Source: Brevibacillus_C sp046036945 (GTDB lineage Bacteria; Bacillota; Bacilli; Brevibacillales; Brevibacillaceae). From it: a stretch of 64,000 bases of DNA. This document shows positions 41,979 through 50,946 of the stretch, piece after piece. A program made the translations under genes and the position numbers. Under the pieces are notes generated by a model. The model saw only the letters and a list, made by a program, of their open reading frames with translations, made no database searches and had not been told where the DNA came from. The stretch covers positions 1 to 64,000 of the forward strand of contig NZ_JBJQOQ010000001.1 of the NCBI RefSeq assembly GCF_046036945.1, written 5' to 3'. How positions within the stretch are numbered: the stretch's first letter is position 1; each line of letters opens with the position of its first letter.

Positions 41979-43085
41979 ATGCGCGTCGTCCTGACCGGTG
42001 GAGGTACAGGCGGACACATTTATCCAGCGCTTGCGGTAGCAAAAGAAATTTTGCGTCAGGAACCGCAGGCTAGCTTTTTGTATATCGGTTCGAAGAGCGG
42101 TCTCGAAGCCAAGCTGGTGCCGAGGCAGGGCATTCCGTTTGAAGCGATCGACATCGCCGGGCTCAAGCGAAAGCTGACGTGGGAAAACCTGCGGACAGCG
42201 TGGAAATTCATTCGCTCGGTGGGGCGGTCCAAGGAGATCCTGCGCGAGTGGAAGCCAGACGTCGTGGTTGGAACAGGCGGCTACGTCTGCGGGCCAGTCG
42301 TCTATGCGGCAGCCCGCCTCGGGATTCCGACGCTGATCCACGAGCAAAATGCCGTTCCCGGTTTGACCAACAGCTTTTTGGCCCGTTTTTCGGACAAGGT
42401 AGCTGTCTCGTTTGCGGACTCGCTGGACTCCTTTCCGCGGGAAAAGGCCGTCTTTACGGGCAATCCTTGCGCGACAGAAGTGCTTCACGGCGACCGGGAG
42501 GCAGGGCGGAAATCGCTCGGAGTGGCGGATGGGAAGCGAATCGTCCTGATCGTCGGCGGAAGCCGGGGGGCGAAAGCTATTAATGACGCTACACTAGAAC
42601 TCATCCCAGTCCTGTCGACATATACTGGTTATCATTTTATATACGTTACCGGAGAGGTCCATTATGACCGTATTTCCGCGGCTGTAAGGGAAAGAGGGGA
42701 GCTGCCTGGCAACGTGTCAGTGCTGCCGTTTATCCACAACATGCCGGATGTTTTGGCGGCAACCCATGTGATCGTTGGACGTGCAGGCGCCTCGACGCTG
42801 GCCGAGTTGACAGCGCTCGGCATCCCCGCCATTTTGATTCCATCTCCGTATGTGACAAACAACCATCAGGAGAAAAACGCCCGAGGTCTGGAACGGTCGG
42901 GTGCTGCCGCTGTCCTCTTGGAGAGCGAACTTTCAGGGAAGACGCTGGAACAGGCGCTGGCAGCGATTTTGCTGGACGATGAGCGATGGCAGAAGATGCA
43001 CGCGAGCTCTCTCTCGCTCGGCAAACCGGACGCCGCCCGCGCCATCAGCCACCTGCTCGGAAACCTGTGCGATTCCCGCCGCTAG
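41979..43085 (+). CDS. murG: UDP-GlcNAc:undecaprenyl-PP-MurNAc-pentapeptide GlcNAc transferase
   Basis: 368 residues from the ATG at 41979 (AGGTGA 6 nt upstream), giving the family start MRVVLTGGGTGGHIYPALAVA with the first glycine-rich loop. LIHEQNAVPGLTN (about 113-125), VGGSRGAK (about 188-195) and RAGASTLAELTALGIPAILIP (about 264-284) complete the GT-B signature. It makes lipid II at the membrane surface. Confidence 0.94.
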   Translation: MRVVLTGGGTGGHIYPALAVAKEILRQEPQASFLYIGSKSGLEAKLVPRQGIPFEAIDIAGLKRKLTWENLRTAWKFIRSVGRSKEILREWKPDVVVGTGGYVCGPVVYAAARLGIPTLIHEQNAVPGLTNSFLARFSDKVAVSFADSLDSFPREKAVFTGNPCATEVLHGDREAGRKSLGVADGKRIVLIVGGSRGAKAINDATLELIPVLSTYTGYHFIYVTGEVHYDRISAAVRERGELPGNVSVLPFIHNMPDVLAATHVIVGRAGASTLAELTALGIPAILIPSPYVTNNHQEKNARGLERSGAAAVLLESELSGKTLEQALAAILLDDERWQKMHASSLSLGKPDAARAISHLLGNLCDSRR

Positions 43086-43181
43086 GCGTCTGTCACGCCG
43101 TTGTAGGCGGCAGCATAGTATGAAGCAAACACGTGATAAGACTCAGGTTCCTACCTAGCATTTGTGTCAGGAGGTTCGAAG

Positions 43182-44087
43182 ATGAAAGAGATTGCAGAAG
43201 AGTTGATACAAGCTGACGTTGGTAAAGTGTTAGTCAATGAACCTCTTGCCAACCATACGACTTGGCGAATCGGCGGTCCGGCAGACTTGTTAATCCAGCC
43301 GAAAGACAAAGCGTCCATCATTGCAGCAGTACAGATTGTCAATCGTCACGGCCTCCCGTGGAGTGTAATTGGACGCGGCTCCAACCTTCTAGTGAGGGAT
43401 GGAGGGATTCGTGGAGTTGTGTTCAAAGTGACTGAGGGCTTAAGTCACTGTGAGTTTAAGGGTGAAGAGGTGCGTGTTGGTGCCGGATATTCCATGGTTC
43501 GCTTGACGGTTGAAACAGGAAAAATGGGGTTGACGGGATTGGAGTTTGCCGGCGGGATTCCAGGTACGGTTGGCGGAGCCGTGTACATGAATGCAGGGGC
43601 CCATGGATCAGATCTTTCACGTATTCTTAAAGAAGCCGAAGTCCTCTTTGAAGACGGCGAAACGAAGGTGTTGACTAACGAGGAAATGGAGTTTAGTTAT
43701 CGCACGTCGCTGTTGCAGGCAAAGAAAGGCGTCGTGCTGGAAGCGGTCTTCCAACTGCGTACAGGTGATCGCAAAAAGATAGCCGCTACTTTGGCTTCCA
43801 ACAAGAATCGCCGCCGTCAGACACAGCCTTTGACGATGCCCTGCGCAGGTAGTGTATTTCGCAATCCCCCCGGAGATCACGCCGGTCGGTTGATCGAAGC
43901 GGCAGGCCTGAAGGGATTCAGTTACGGAAGAGCACAAATCTCGGAGATTCACGCCAATTTCATCGTCAATCGTGGGGGTGCCTTGGCTACCGACGTCCTC
44001 ACCCTGATGGAGCATGTCAGACAAACGATTAAAGAGAGAGATGGCATCGACTTGCATCCGGAAGTACTGGTGGTGGGCGAGGGGTAA
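43182..44087 (+). CDS. murB: UDP-N-acetylenolpyruvoylglucosamine reductase
   Basis: 301 residues from the ATG at 43182 (AGGAGG upstream). NHTTWRIGGPADLLI (about 24-38), VIGRGSNLLVRDGGIRGVVF (about 61-80), GLEFAGGIPGTVGGAVYMNAGAHG (about 112-135) and the late PCAGSVFRNP (about 219-228, catalytic Ser) identify an FAD-dependent type II MurB. With MurA it forms UDP-MurNAc. Its base composition is lower in GC than the adjacent murG, and codons such as CTT, GTT and ACT are more frequent. Confidence 0.94.
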   Translation: MKEIAEELIQADVGKVLVNEPLANHTTWRIGGPADLLIQPKDKASIIAAVQIVNRHGLPWSVIGRGSNLLVRDGGIRGVVFKVTEGLSHCEFKGEEVRVGAGYSMVRLTVETGKMGLTGLEFAGGIPGTVGGAVYMNAGAHGSDLSRILKEAEVLFEDGETKVLTNEEMEFSYRTSLLQAKKGVVLEAVFQLRTGDRKKIAATLASNKNRRRQTQPLTMPCAGSVFRNPPGDHAGRLIEAAGLKGFSYGRAQISEIHANFIVNRGGALATDVLTLMEHVRQTIKERDGIDLHPEVLVVGEG

Positions 44088-44102
44088 CACGGAGGTGAAA
44101 GT

Positions 44103-45365
44103 TTGGAAACTTTTACTATCGAAGGTGGAAGACCTCTGTCCGGAACGCTTCGCATTCATGGTGCTAAAAATGCGGCCCTTCCCATCCTGGCGGCCACCGT
44201 ACTCGCGGAGGGGCAATTTCACATCTACGACGTCCCGCATTTAAAAGATATTGATGTAATGTTACAAATATTGACAGCCCTCGGTGCGAAAGCCAGCCAC
44301 GTAGACGGATGTGTCAGTTTGGATACGACCTCCATTTCTGTCACGCATGTTCCGGATGATTTGATGGGGTTGATGCGCTCTTCGATTTTCTTGATGGGGC
44401 CACTCCTTTCGCGGTTTGGTGAAGTGACCATTTCCCGCCCTGGTGGCTGCGTCATCGGAGAGCGGCGGATTGATCTACACCTTTCCGGGTTAACAGCGCT
44501 TGGCGCGAAAATTGAAGAGGTTGATGGGTATACCACTTTTCGTACAAAACAGCTTCGTGGAAACAATATCTTTCTCTCTTTTCCCAGTGTTGGGGCAACA
44601 GAAAATCTCATGATGGCTGCTGTTTTGGCCAAGGGCACGACCCGGATTTGCAATGCAGCCCGCGAGCCGGAGATTGTCGATTTGCAAAGCTTCCTGAATG
44701 CGATGGGGGCGAGGGTACGGGGGGCAGGCTCGGATACGATCGAGATCGTGGGCGTTCCCCGCCTGCGGACTGTCAGCTATCGCATCATTCCAGACCGAAT
44801 TGTCACCGGTACTCACGTGCTTGCGGTTGGCGTGGCCCAAGGCCATATTCAGCTGACCAATACCATGCCGGAACACTTGACAGCATTAATCGAGATTGCC
44901 CGCAACTGCGGTGTTGAAATCAAAACCTACCATGATATAATGGAAATTAAAAGCACTACCAGGCCGCGTGCAATCGATCGGATCATTACTCAACCGTTCC
45001 CCGGCTTTCCAACCGACCTACAAGCCCAAATGATGGTTTTTCTGGCACAGGCCAGAGGAATAAGCATGATCAAGGAGACCATTTTTGAAGGAAGATTCAA
45101 ACACGTCAATGAATTAACGCGAATGGGTGCTTCTATCTTTGTAGATTTGGGTACTGCGTTTATTCGTGGCGTCAATAAATTGTACGGTGCTGCGGTGGAA
45201 GCGACGGACTTGCGTGCTGGAGCCGCCCTCGTATTAGCCGGCTTAGGCGCTGAGGGGGTTACCACGATCGAGCAAGTACATCACATTGACCGTGGATACG
45301 AACGGCTAGAGTGGCAGCTCCAACAACTGGGTGCTGACATTCAGCGTACAACTAGTATAAGCTGA
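44103..45365 (+). CDS. murA: UDP-N-acetylglucosamine 1-carboxyvinyltransferase
   Basis: 420 residues starting at a TTG with GGAGGTGAAAG upstream. HGAKNAALPILAATVLAEG (about 19-37), the fosfomycin-target cysteine in RPGGCVIGERRIDLHL (Cys116), and a C-terminal RAGAALVLAGLGAEG (about 376-390). It transfers enolpyruvate from PEP to UDP-GlcNAc. In B. subtilis murAA is elsewhere; its presence here is shared with some Paenibacillaceae. It shares the lower GC of murB. A terminator follows. Confidence 0.94.
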   Translation: METFTIEGGRPLSGTLRIHGAKNAALPILAATVLAEGQFHIYDVPHLKDIDVMLQILTALGAKASHVDGCVSLDTTSISVTHVPDDLMGLMRSSIFLMGPLLSRFGEVTISRPGGCVIGERRIDLHLSGLTALGAKIEEVDGYTTFRTKQLRGNNIFLSFPSVGATENLMMAAVLAKGTTRICNAAREPEIVDLQSFLNAMGARVRGAGSDTIEIVGVPRLRTVSYRIIPDRIVTGTHVLAVGVAQGHIQLTNTMPEHLTALIEIARNCGVEIKTYHDIMEIKSTTRPRAIDRIITQPFPGFPTDLQAQMMVFLAQARGISMIKETIFEGRFKHVNELTRMGASIFVDLGTAFIRGVNKLYGAAVEATDLRAGAALVLAGLGAEGVTTIEQVHHIDRGYERLEWQLQQLGADIQRTTSIS

Positions 45366-45373
45366 TGATGAAG

Positions 45374-45415
45374 GAAAAGCGGCATATCGAGGTATGCCGC
45401 TTTTCAATGCTTTTG
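45374..45415 (+). terminator. Terminator between murA and divIB
   Basis: AAAAGCGGCATA-tcgagg-TATGCCGCTTTT, then CAATGCTTTT. The perfect 12-bp stem splits the cluster before divIB. Confidence 0.8.
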
Positions 45416-45459
45416 GGAATGAGGGCAAATTGCCGCAGACACAACGGGAGGGGCAAGAG

Positions 45460-46299
45460 ATGGCGGTTTATGAGGAACGCATTCCGCAGGTAAAGCAAAT
45501 CAAACCAAAGCGCAAGGGAAATCGCCGCGTGCTGTTTTTGCTTCTGCTGTTTTTTCTGCTCGTATTGGCCGTCCTGTTTTTTCGCTCCTCGTACAGCAAG
45601 GTAGCGGTGATAGAGGTTACGGGAAACGTGCTGTACACCAAGGAAGAAATCACGGCCGCCTCTGGCCTCGCTCCTGGTATGCAGTTTTTTAACGTTTGGC
45701 AAAAGGACGTGCAGGAAAACCTCAAGCAGCTTGCCGGAGTCAAATCGATCACCGTATCCCGCAAGTTTCCCGGCGTAATCCGGCTTGACGTCATCGAGTA
45801 CAAACGGGTCGCGTTTCTCGTTGACGCCAAAGGAGACTTTCTGCCGCTGCTGGAAAATGGGGTTCATTTAGACGATAACAAAATGAAAGCGAATGTGATA
45901 GACGACCCCCTCGTCCGCAATTGGACGTCACCTGAGCTGCTGCCGGAACTCTCCGCTGCACTGGCCAAACTTCCGGTGTCGATTCGCAATGAAATTTCGG
46001 AGATCGCCCTGACCCCGACCCCGTACGACAAGCAGCGGCTGACGCTGTACATGAGGGACGGCAACGAGGTGAGAACGGTGATTTACCAACTGGCGGAGAG
46101 GATGGCATACTACCCGGCGATAGCCAGCGATATTCCCGAAGGCAAAAAAGGTGTGATAAATATGCTGGAGGCTACATGGTTCAGCGAGTACGCCGCCCCG
46201 AAGGAAACGGAGGGATCGGGAGACCAGCAGCAGGGACAAACTGACCAACCGGACAAGCCGGATGAACAAAAGGAGTCGCAAGGTAATGAGGGTACGTAA
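45460..46299 (+). CDS. divIB: Cell division protein DivIB/FtsQ
   Basis: 279 residues from the ATG at 45460 (GGGAGGGG upstream). Basic cytoplasmic tail, one membrane helix (about 25-44), a POTRA domain (about 48-120: VAVIEVTGNVLYTKEEITAASGLAPGMQFF), beta domain, and a Gln/Asp-rich C-terminal tail. It stabilises FtsL-DivIC at the septum. Overlaps the next gene by 14 nt. Confidence 0.88.
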   Translation: MAVYEERIPQVKQIKPKRKGNRRVLFLLLLFFLLVLAVLFFRSSYSKVAVIEVTGNVLYTKEEITAASGLAPGMQFFNVWQKDVQENLKQLAGVKSITVSRKFPGVIRLDVIEYKRVAFLVDAKGDFLPLLENGVHLDDNKMKANVIDDPLVRNWTSPELLPELSAALAKLPVSIRNEISEIALTPTPYDKQRLTLYMRDGNEVRTVIYQLAERMAYYPAIASDIPEGKKGVINMLEATWFSEYAAPKETEGSGDQQQGQTDQPDKPDEQKESQGNEGT

Positions 46300-46999
46300 A
46301 TTTCACATCTATTTAACGTTTGTGACCATATGTACAGGCTTTCTCATTGCGAGTTCGATCGAATTGACCAGGCTGCGGGCGATGGAGAGACAAGGTGATC
46401 AGCAGTGGCAGCAAGAGGTCAGTCTGAACGAAAGGATCCTGGCGGAAAAGAAACAAACCCGCCAATTGGAGGAAGATTTACTGAAGCTTCAGCGCCAGGT
46501 TGCGGAGGAAGAGGAGAAAATGGCGGAGCACCAGACCGAAGCAGCGGCCATTCTGAACGAATTGGAGGCAGCCCGGATGATGGCGGGGATGGTTCCGGTA
46601 GAGGGACCGGGCATTGTCGTGACGATGAAGGACAATCCCAATGCGTCCAACTCCGGCGACGTGACGAAGTACATCATTCACGAGCAGGATGTCCGCCTCG
46701 TCGTCAATGAACTGCGTGCCGCCGGGGCGGAATCGATCAGCATCAACGGCCAGCGGGTCATGGGCAACTCGGCGATCCGCTGTGTCGGACCGACGATCAT
46801 CGTCAACGGCGTCAAGTCAGCCGTGCCGTTCGTCATCAGCGCGATCGGCGACCCCGCTACCCTGGAGAACGCCTTAAATCTTCCCGGCGGCGTCATGGAC
46901 ATCCTGCAGGGGTTTGTCCAGATCGAAACCGCAAAAAAAGACCTGTTGCAAATACCAGCCCTGGTGGGCGATGTAAAAACCCAAAATACCTCATCGTAA
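46286..46999 (+). CDS. ylxW: DUF881 protein, first of two (YlxW-like)
   Basis: 237 residues: membrane helix (about 5-25), coiled coil (about 35-85), then the DUF881 domain with VEGPGIVVTMKDN (about 105-117), VVNELRAAGAESISINGQRVM (about 142-162) and VISAIGDP (about 184-191). Extracytoplasmic proteins of this group lie between divIB and ftsA in many Bacillales; function is poorly known. AAAGGAG lies about 10 nt before the ATG used here; an in-frame ATG at 46262 is an alternative. Confidence 0.82.
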   Translation: MRVRKFHIYLTFVTICTGFLIASSIELTRLRAMERQGDQQWQQEVSLNERILAEKKQTRQLEEDLLKLQRQVAEEEEKMAEHQTEAAAILNELEAARMMAGMVPVEGPGIVVTMKDNPNASNSGDVTKYIIHEQDVRLVVNELRAAGAESISINGQRVMGNSAIRCVGPTIIVNGVKSAVPFVISAIGDPATLENALNLPGGVMDILQGFVQIETAKKDLLQIPALVGDVKTQNTSS

Positions 47000-47020
47000 G
47001 GGGATAAGGAAGCGTTTGGA

Positions 47021-47773
47021 ATGCTGGGACAAAACCGTAAAATTACGTTTATTCTGACAGCTATTAGTGTTATTATTGGAGTTATGCTGGCTACTCAATT
47101 GCAGAGTACGCTCAAACCGGAGAAGGTGGAGTCACGCAGCTTGAATGAACTTCGGATATCCCTGCAAAAAGAAATAGAGAAGCATCAGAACCTGTTAAAC
47201 GACATCTCCAAATTCGAGCACCTGCTGTACCAGTACGACACGTCTTTAAACGAGCGGGAGAGCATCTCGGTCATGAGGGAAGAGCTGGCGCGCGCCCGCA
47301 AGCTCGCCGGCCTCGAAAAAGCAGAGGGCGCGGGTGTGATGGTGCGCATCGAGGACATGAAGCTTCCGCCGGGACCGCTTGGCACGGACGACGGAAGTCC
47401 CGCCGAGGCAGCCGCGCTGCCGGATCTGCTAATCGATGAAGACCTTCGCTGGCTGGTCAACGAGCTCTTGGTCAACGGGGCAAAAGCCGTTTCGATCAAC
47501 GGCCAGCGGCTGGTGTCCACGAGCGCCATCCGCAATGTCGGACAGTACATTCAGGTAAACACCAACACGATCAGGCCGCCTTACGAGATTGCTGCTTTAG
47601 GCGACCCGGAGGTGCTGGTATCGGGCCTGAAGTTAAGCGGCATTGAAGAAACGTTCCAGCTCGCCAACAAGACGGTCGTTTTGGAAAAACGGGATGCCTT
47701 GACGCTGCCGCCTTATACAGGGAATCAGACGATTCACTATATGAAACCAGTGAAAGCAAAAGGAGATTCGTAA
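47021..47773 (+). CDS. ylxX: DUF881 protein, second of two (YlxX-like)
   Basis: 250 residues with the same plan as the preceding gene: membrane helix (about 7-27), coiled coil (about 40-90), DUF881 domain with GAGVMVRIEDMK, VNELLVNGAKAVSINGQRLVS and EIAALGDPEVL. The pair is an old tandem duplication. Confidence 0.82.
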   Translation: MLGQNRKITFILTAISVIIGVMLATQLQSTLKPEKVESRSLNELRISLQKEIEKHQNLLNDISKFEHLLYQYDTSLNERESISVMREELARARKLAGLEKAEGAGVMVRIEDMKLPPGPLGTDDGSPAEAAALPDLLIDEDLRWLVNELLVNGAKAVSINGQRLVSTSAIRNVGQYIQVNTNTIRPPYEIAALGDPEVLVSGLKLSGIEETFQLANKTVVLEKRDALTLPPYTGNQTIHYMKPVKAKGDS

Positions 47774-47777
47774 AACA

Positions 47778-48125
47778 ATGTGGCTTCCGGTACTAGGATT
47801 GATCATCGGCGTTGCAGTTGGGTTCTTGCTGGATTTGCGAATCCCGCAGGAGTACAGCAATTACTTGTCGATTGCCCTGCTTGCGGGACTTGACACGATT
47901 TTCGGTGGCATACGCTCTTATCTGGAGCGCATGTTCAACGTGAGAGTGTTTATTTCCGGGTTCTTTTTTAACACGTCACTGGCCGCCGGACTGGCGTTTC
48001 TTGGCGCGTTTTTGGGTATAGATTTATATCTGGCTGCGATTGTCGCCTTTGGCGTCCGCTTGTTTAACAACTTGGCTGTCATCCGCCGGATTATCCTCTC
48101 CAAATGGCTGAGCCAGCGCGATTAA
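47778..48125 (+). CDS. sbp: Small basic membrane protein Sbp (DUF1290)
   Basis: 115 residues with four hydrophobic segments and the PQEYSNYLSIALLAGLDTIFGGIRSYLE stretch (about 24-51) that marks Sbp. It sits just before ftsA, as in B. subtilis. Function is unknown. Confidence 0.85.
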   Translation: MWLPVLGLIIGVAVGFLLDLRIPQEYSNYLSIALLAGLDTIFGGIRSYLERMFNVRVFISGFFFNTSLAAGLAFLGAFLGIDLYLAAIVAFGVRLFNNLAVIRRIILSKWLSQRD

Positions 48126-48281
48126 GCGGGTGTTCCGACAAATCCTTCCAGAGATCTAGGTACAATGTACTTTTTTTTTGAAAAACCATCATGAGAAAAA
48201 AGGGAATGATTGTCCGGTGTGGAATAGAATATGCAGGTGTTGCGAAGATAGTCAAGTTTTGATGGAGGAGGTGTCACTGGT

Positions 48282-49538
48282 TTGGTGAGTAACCATAACG
48301 AACTTATTGTCAGCTTAGACATCGGGACGTCCAAGGTTCGCGTCATTATCGGCGAAATCGGGACTGGCTCGATCAACATCATCGGTGTAGGACAAGCCTA
48401 CTCCGAAGGGATCAAAAAAGGGGCTATTGTTGATATCGACCAAACCGTGCATGCCATCCGGGAAGCCGTCGATCACGCCGAGCGCATGGTAGGCGTTTCG
48501 ATCGAAAACGTGTTTGTCGGGATTACCGGCAACCACATCGAATTGTTTGAAACTCAAGGTGTCGTAGCTGTTTCCAGTGAAGACAGGGAGATAAGAGATG
48601 AAGATATCGAGCGGGTGATACAAGCGGCAAAAGTCGTTGCTTTTCCGCCCGACCGCGAAATAATCGAAGTCGTACCCAAGGAGTTTATCGTTGACGGCTT
48701 GGGAAGCATCAAAGACCCGCGAGGGATGATTGGCGTCCGCTTGGAGATGGAAGGAACGATTGTGACCGGTTCCAAAACGATCATGCACAACATCGTACGC
48801 TGTGTCGAGCGCGCCGACCTGCGAGTTGCCGGGATCTTTTTGCAGCCTCTGGCAGCAAGCCAGGTTGCTTTGACCAAAGACGACAAAAACCTGGGTGTAG
48901 TCCTGGTGGACATCGGGGCAGGCTCCACGACTGTCGCTGTATTCGAGCAGGGACAGCTGGTTGCGACTTCCTGCATCGGCATCGGCGGCGATCACATTAC
49001 CAACGACATTGCCCTCGGGCTGAGAACCCATACCGATGTAGCCGAAAAGATCAAGGTAAAGCACGGCTGTGCACTGGTTGACGAGGCATCGGAGGAAGAG
49101 CGGTTCAAGGTGACACGGATTGGCAGCGAAGTGGAAAAGCAGTTTACACAGGTGGATCTGGCCAACATTATCGAGCCGCGCGCTGTGGAAATTTTTGCGT
49201 TGATCGAAGAAGAAGTGTACCGCATGGGCTTCCACGAAGACGTCGCCGGCGGCTATGTATTGACAGGCGGAACCGTCTCAATGCCGGGGATGCTTGAGCT
49301 GGCCAAAGAGGAATTGGACGCTCCTGTCCGCATCGCGATCCCCAATTACATAGGAGTCCGCGATCCCGCTTACACGACCGGGGTGGGGTTGATTCAATAC
49401 GCCACTTCCTTTGTCGAACGAAAGAGCGGACGCGCGCCAGCCGCCGTCAAGCCAAGTGCAAAACCGGCCGCTCCCAAGCAGAAGGAATCAGGCAATTTTA
49501 TGGAGCGGGTAAAGAATTGGTTTAGCGAGTTTATTTAG
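48282..49538 (+). CDS. ftsA: Cell division protein FtsA
   Basis: 418 residues, actin fold: LIVSLDIGTSKVRVIIGE (about 8-25), the 1C domain, VVLVDIGAGSTTVAVFEQG (about 207-225), YVLTGGTVSMPGM (about 323-335) and the C-terminal amphipathic helix FMERVKNWFSEFI that binds membrane. It tethers FtsZ. The start is TTG 48282 or GTG 48285, both downstream of GGAGGAGGTG. The 156-nt leader has a T tract but no confident promoter. Confidence 0.93.
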   Translation: MVSNHNELIVSLDIGTSKVRVIIGEIGTGSINIIGVGQAYSEGIKKGAIVDIDQTVHAIREAVDHAERMVGVSIENVFVGITGNHIELFETQGVVAVSSEDREIRDEDIERVIQAAKVVAFPPDREIIEVVPKEFIVDGLGSIKDPRGMIGVRLEMEGTIVTGSKTIMHNIVRCVERADLRVAGIFLQPLAASQVALTKDDKNLGVVLVDIGAGSTTVAVFEQGQLVATSCIGIGGDHITNDIALGLRTHTDVAEKIKVKHGCALVDEASEEERFKVTRIGSEVEKQFTQVDLANIIEPRAVEIFALIEEEVYRMGFHEDVAGGYVLTGGTVSMPGMLELAKEELDAPVRIAIPNYIGVRDPAYTTGVGLIQYATSFVERKSGRAPAAVKPSAKPAAPKQKESGNFMERVKNWFSEFI

Positions 49539-49640
49539 CGGTTAAATATCATTCAGAAATACAAAACAAGGGCGCCCTCAGGACTTATCGTGGGCAGATG
49601 CTCCTTTCGCGTGTAGCAAAGATGAGGAGGAACAGGCAAG

Positions 49641-50783
49641 ATGCTGGAATTTGACTTAGAGATGGAACAGTTTGCCCGAATTAAAGTGATCGGATGCGGC
49701 GGAGGCGGGAGCAATGCCGTCAACCGCATGATCGCTGCAGGCGTTAGAGGAGTAGAATTTATTACCGTCAACACGGATGCTCAAGCTCTTCACCTGTCCG
49801 GTGCCGAGTCGAAACTGCAGATCGGCGAGAAGCTGACTCGCGGTTTGGGAGCCGGAGCCAACCCGGAAGTAGGGAAAAAAGCGGCGGAAGAGAGCCGTGA
49901 AATGATCGAACACGCCCTGCGGGGTGCAGATATGGTGTTTGTTACGGCTGGGATGGGCGGAGGCACAGGTACTGGTGCCGCCCCTGTCATCGCAGAAATC
50001 GCCAAGGAGCTTGGTGCCCTGACAGTGGGCGTAGTCACGCGTCCGTTCTCCTTTGAGGGCCGCAAGCGTTCGCTGCAAGCGGAGAGCGGGATTGCCAGTC
50101 TGAAAGAAAAAGTGGATACACTCATCGTCATTCCCAATGACCGGATTCTGGAAATTGTCGATAAAAACACGCCGATGCTCGAAGCGTTCCGCGAGGCGGA
50201 CAACGTGCTGCGTCAAGGTGTCCAGGGCATCTCCGAGTTGATCGCCGTACCTGGCTTGATCAACCTCGACTTCGCCGACGTGAAGACGATTATGACCGAA
50301 CGCGGCTCCGCCTTGATGGGGATCGGTATCGGCAGCGGGGAAAACCGCGCTGCGGAAGCTGCCCGCCGTGCCATCTCCAGCCCGCTGCTGGAGACCTCGA
50401 TTGACGGAGCACGCGGCGTCTTGATGAACATTACGGGCGGAACGAATTTGAGCCTGTACGAGGTAAATGAAGCAGCCGATATCGTTTCATCTGCTGCCGA
50501 CCTCGACGTCAACATGATTTTTGGCGCAGTGATCAACGAAGACCTGAAAAACGAGATCGTCGTTACGGTAATCGCCACCGGATTTGAAGAGAAGCAGCAG
50601 CAAAGCGCTGCAGAACGCCGTCCCGCGGCAGGCAGCGCCCGTCCGGCACAGCAGCAGCCGTCTGCTTCGCAAACCACCAGAAGCCGCGAAGAAGAAGCCG
50701 AGAAGTCCGTCTTTTCGATGAGCAATCTCGACAATCTGGACATTCCCGCCTTCCTGCGCAATCGCCGAAGAAACAAGAAGTAG
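49641..50783 (+). CDS. ftsZ: Cell division protein FtsZ
   Basis: 380 residues. IKVIGCGGGGSNAVNRMI (about 14-31), the tubulin signature GGGTGTGAAPVIAEIAKELG (about 107-126), NNFADVKTIM-type LDFADVKTIM, a Gln/Ala-rich linker (about 315-355) and the conserved C-terminal peptide NLDNLDIPAFLRNRRRNKK, which binds FtsA and SepF. GAGGAGG lies upstream. Confidence 0.96.
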   Translation: MLEFDLEMEQFARIKVIGCGGGGSNAVNRMIAAGVRGVEFITVNTDAQALHLSGAESKLQIGEKLTRGLGAGANPEVGKKAAEESREMIEHALRGADMVFVTAGMGGGTGTGAAPVIAEIAKELGALTVGVVTRPFSFEGRKRSLQAESGIASLKEKVDTLIVIPNDRILEIVDKNTPMLEAFREADNVLRQGVQGISELIAVPGLINLDFADVKTIMTERGSALMGIGIGSGENRAAEAARRAISSPLLETSIDGARGVLMNITGGTNLSLYEVNEAADIVSSAADLDVNMIFGAVINEDLKNEIVVTVIATGFEEKQQQSAAERRPAAGSARPAQQQPSASQTTRSREEEAEKSVFSMSNLDNLDIPAFLRNRRRNKK

Positions 50784-50812
50784 TCCGGATGATGAACCAA
50801 ATCGATTTTAAA

Positions 50813-50848
50813 AACAGCTTATCCTGCCGGGATAGGCTGTTTTTTTGT
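50813..50848 (+). terminator. Terminator after ftsZ
   Basis: AACAGCTTATCC-tgcc-GGGATAGGCTGTT followed by TTTTTG. It ends the division cluster before spoIIGA. Confidence 0.85.
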
Positions 50849-50881
50849 CCACTCCTTTCTACAAAAAAAGTGCAGGTAAGC

Positions 50882-50923
50882 TGTCAAGAAGTGACAGACT
50901 TTGAATAAACATTGAGATATACT
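50882..50923 (+). promoter_or_regulatory. Candidate Spo0A-activated spoIIG promoter
   Basis: GTGACA (50891-50896) and TATACT (50918-50923) are separated by 21 bp. The B. subtilis spoIIG promoter likewise has an unusually long spacer and is activated by Spo0A. TGTCAAG at 50882-50888 resembles a 0A box (TGTCGAA) next to the -35. The match is imperfect. Confidence 0.45.
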
Positions 50924-50946
50924 GTCCTTGCCGGACGGGGGTGAGG

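Noticed and set aside
48126..48281. A promoter for ftsA-ftsZ in the gap after sbp
   Set aside because: A T tract and TTGAAA at 48178 are present, but no -10 lies at an acceptable distance, so I did not list it.
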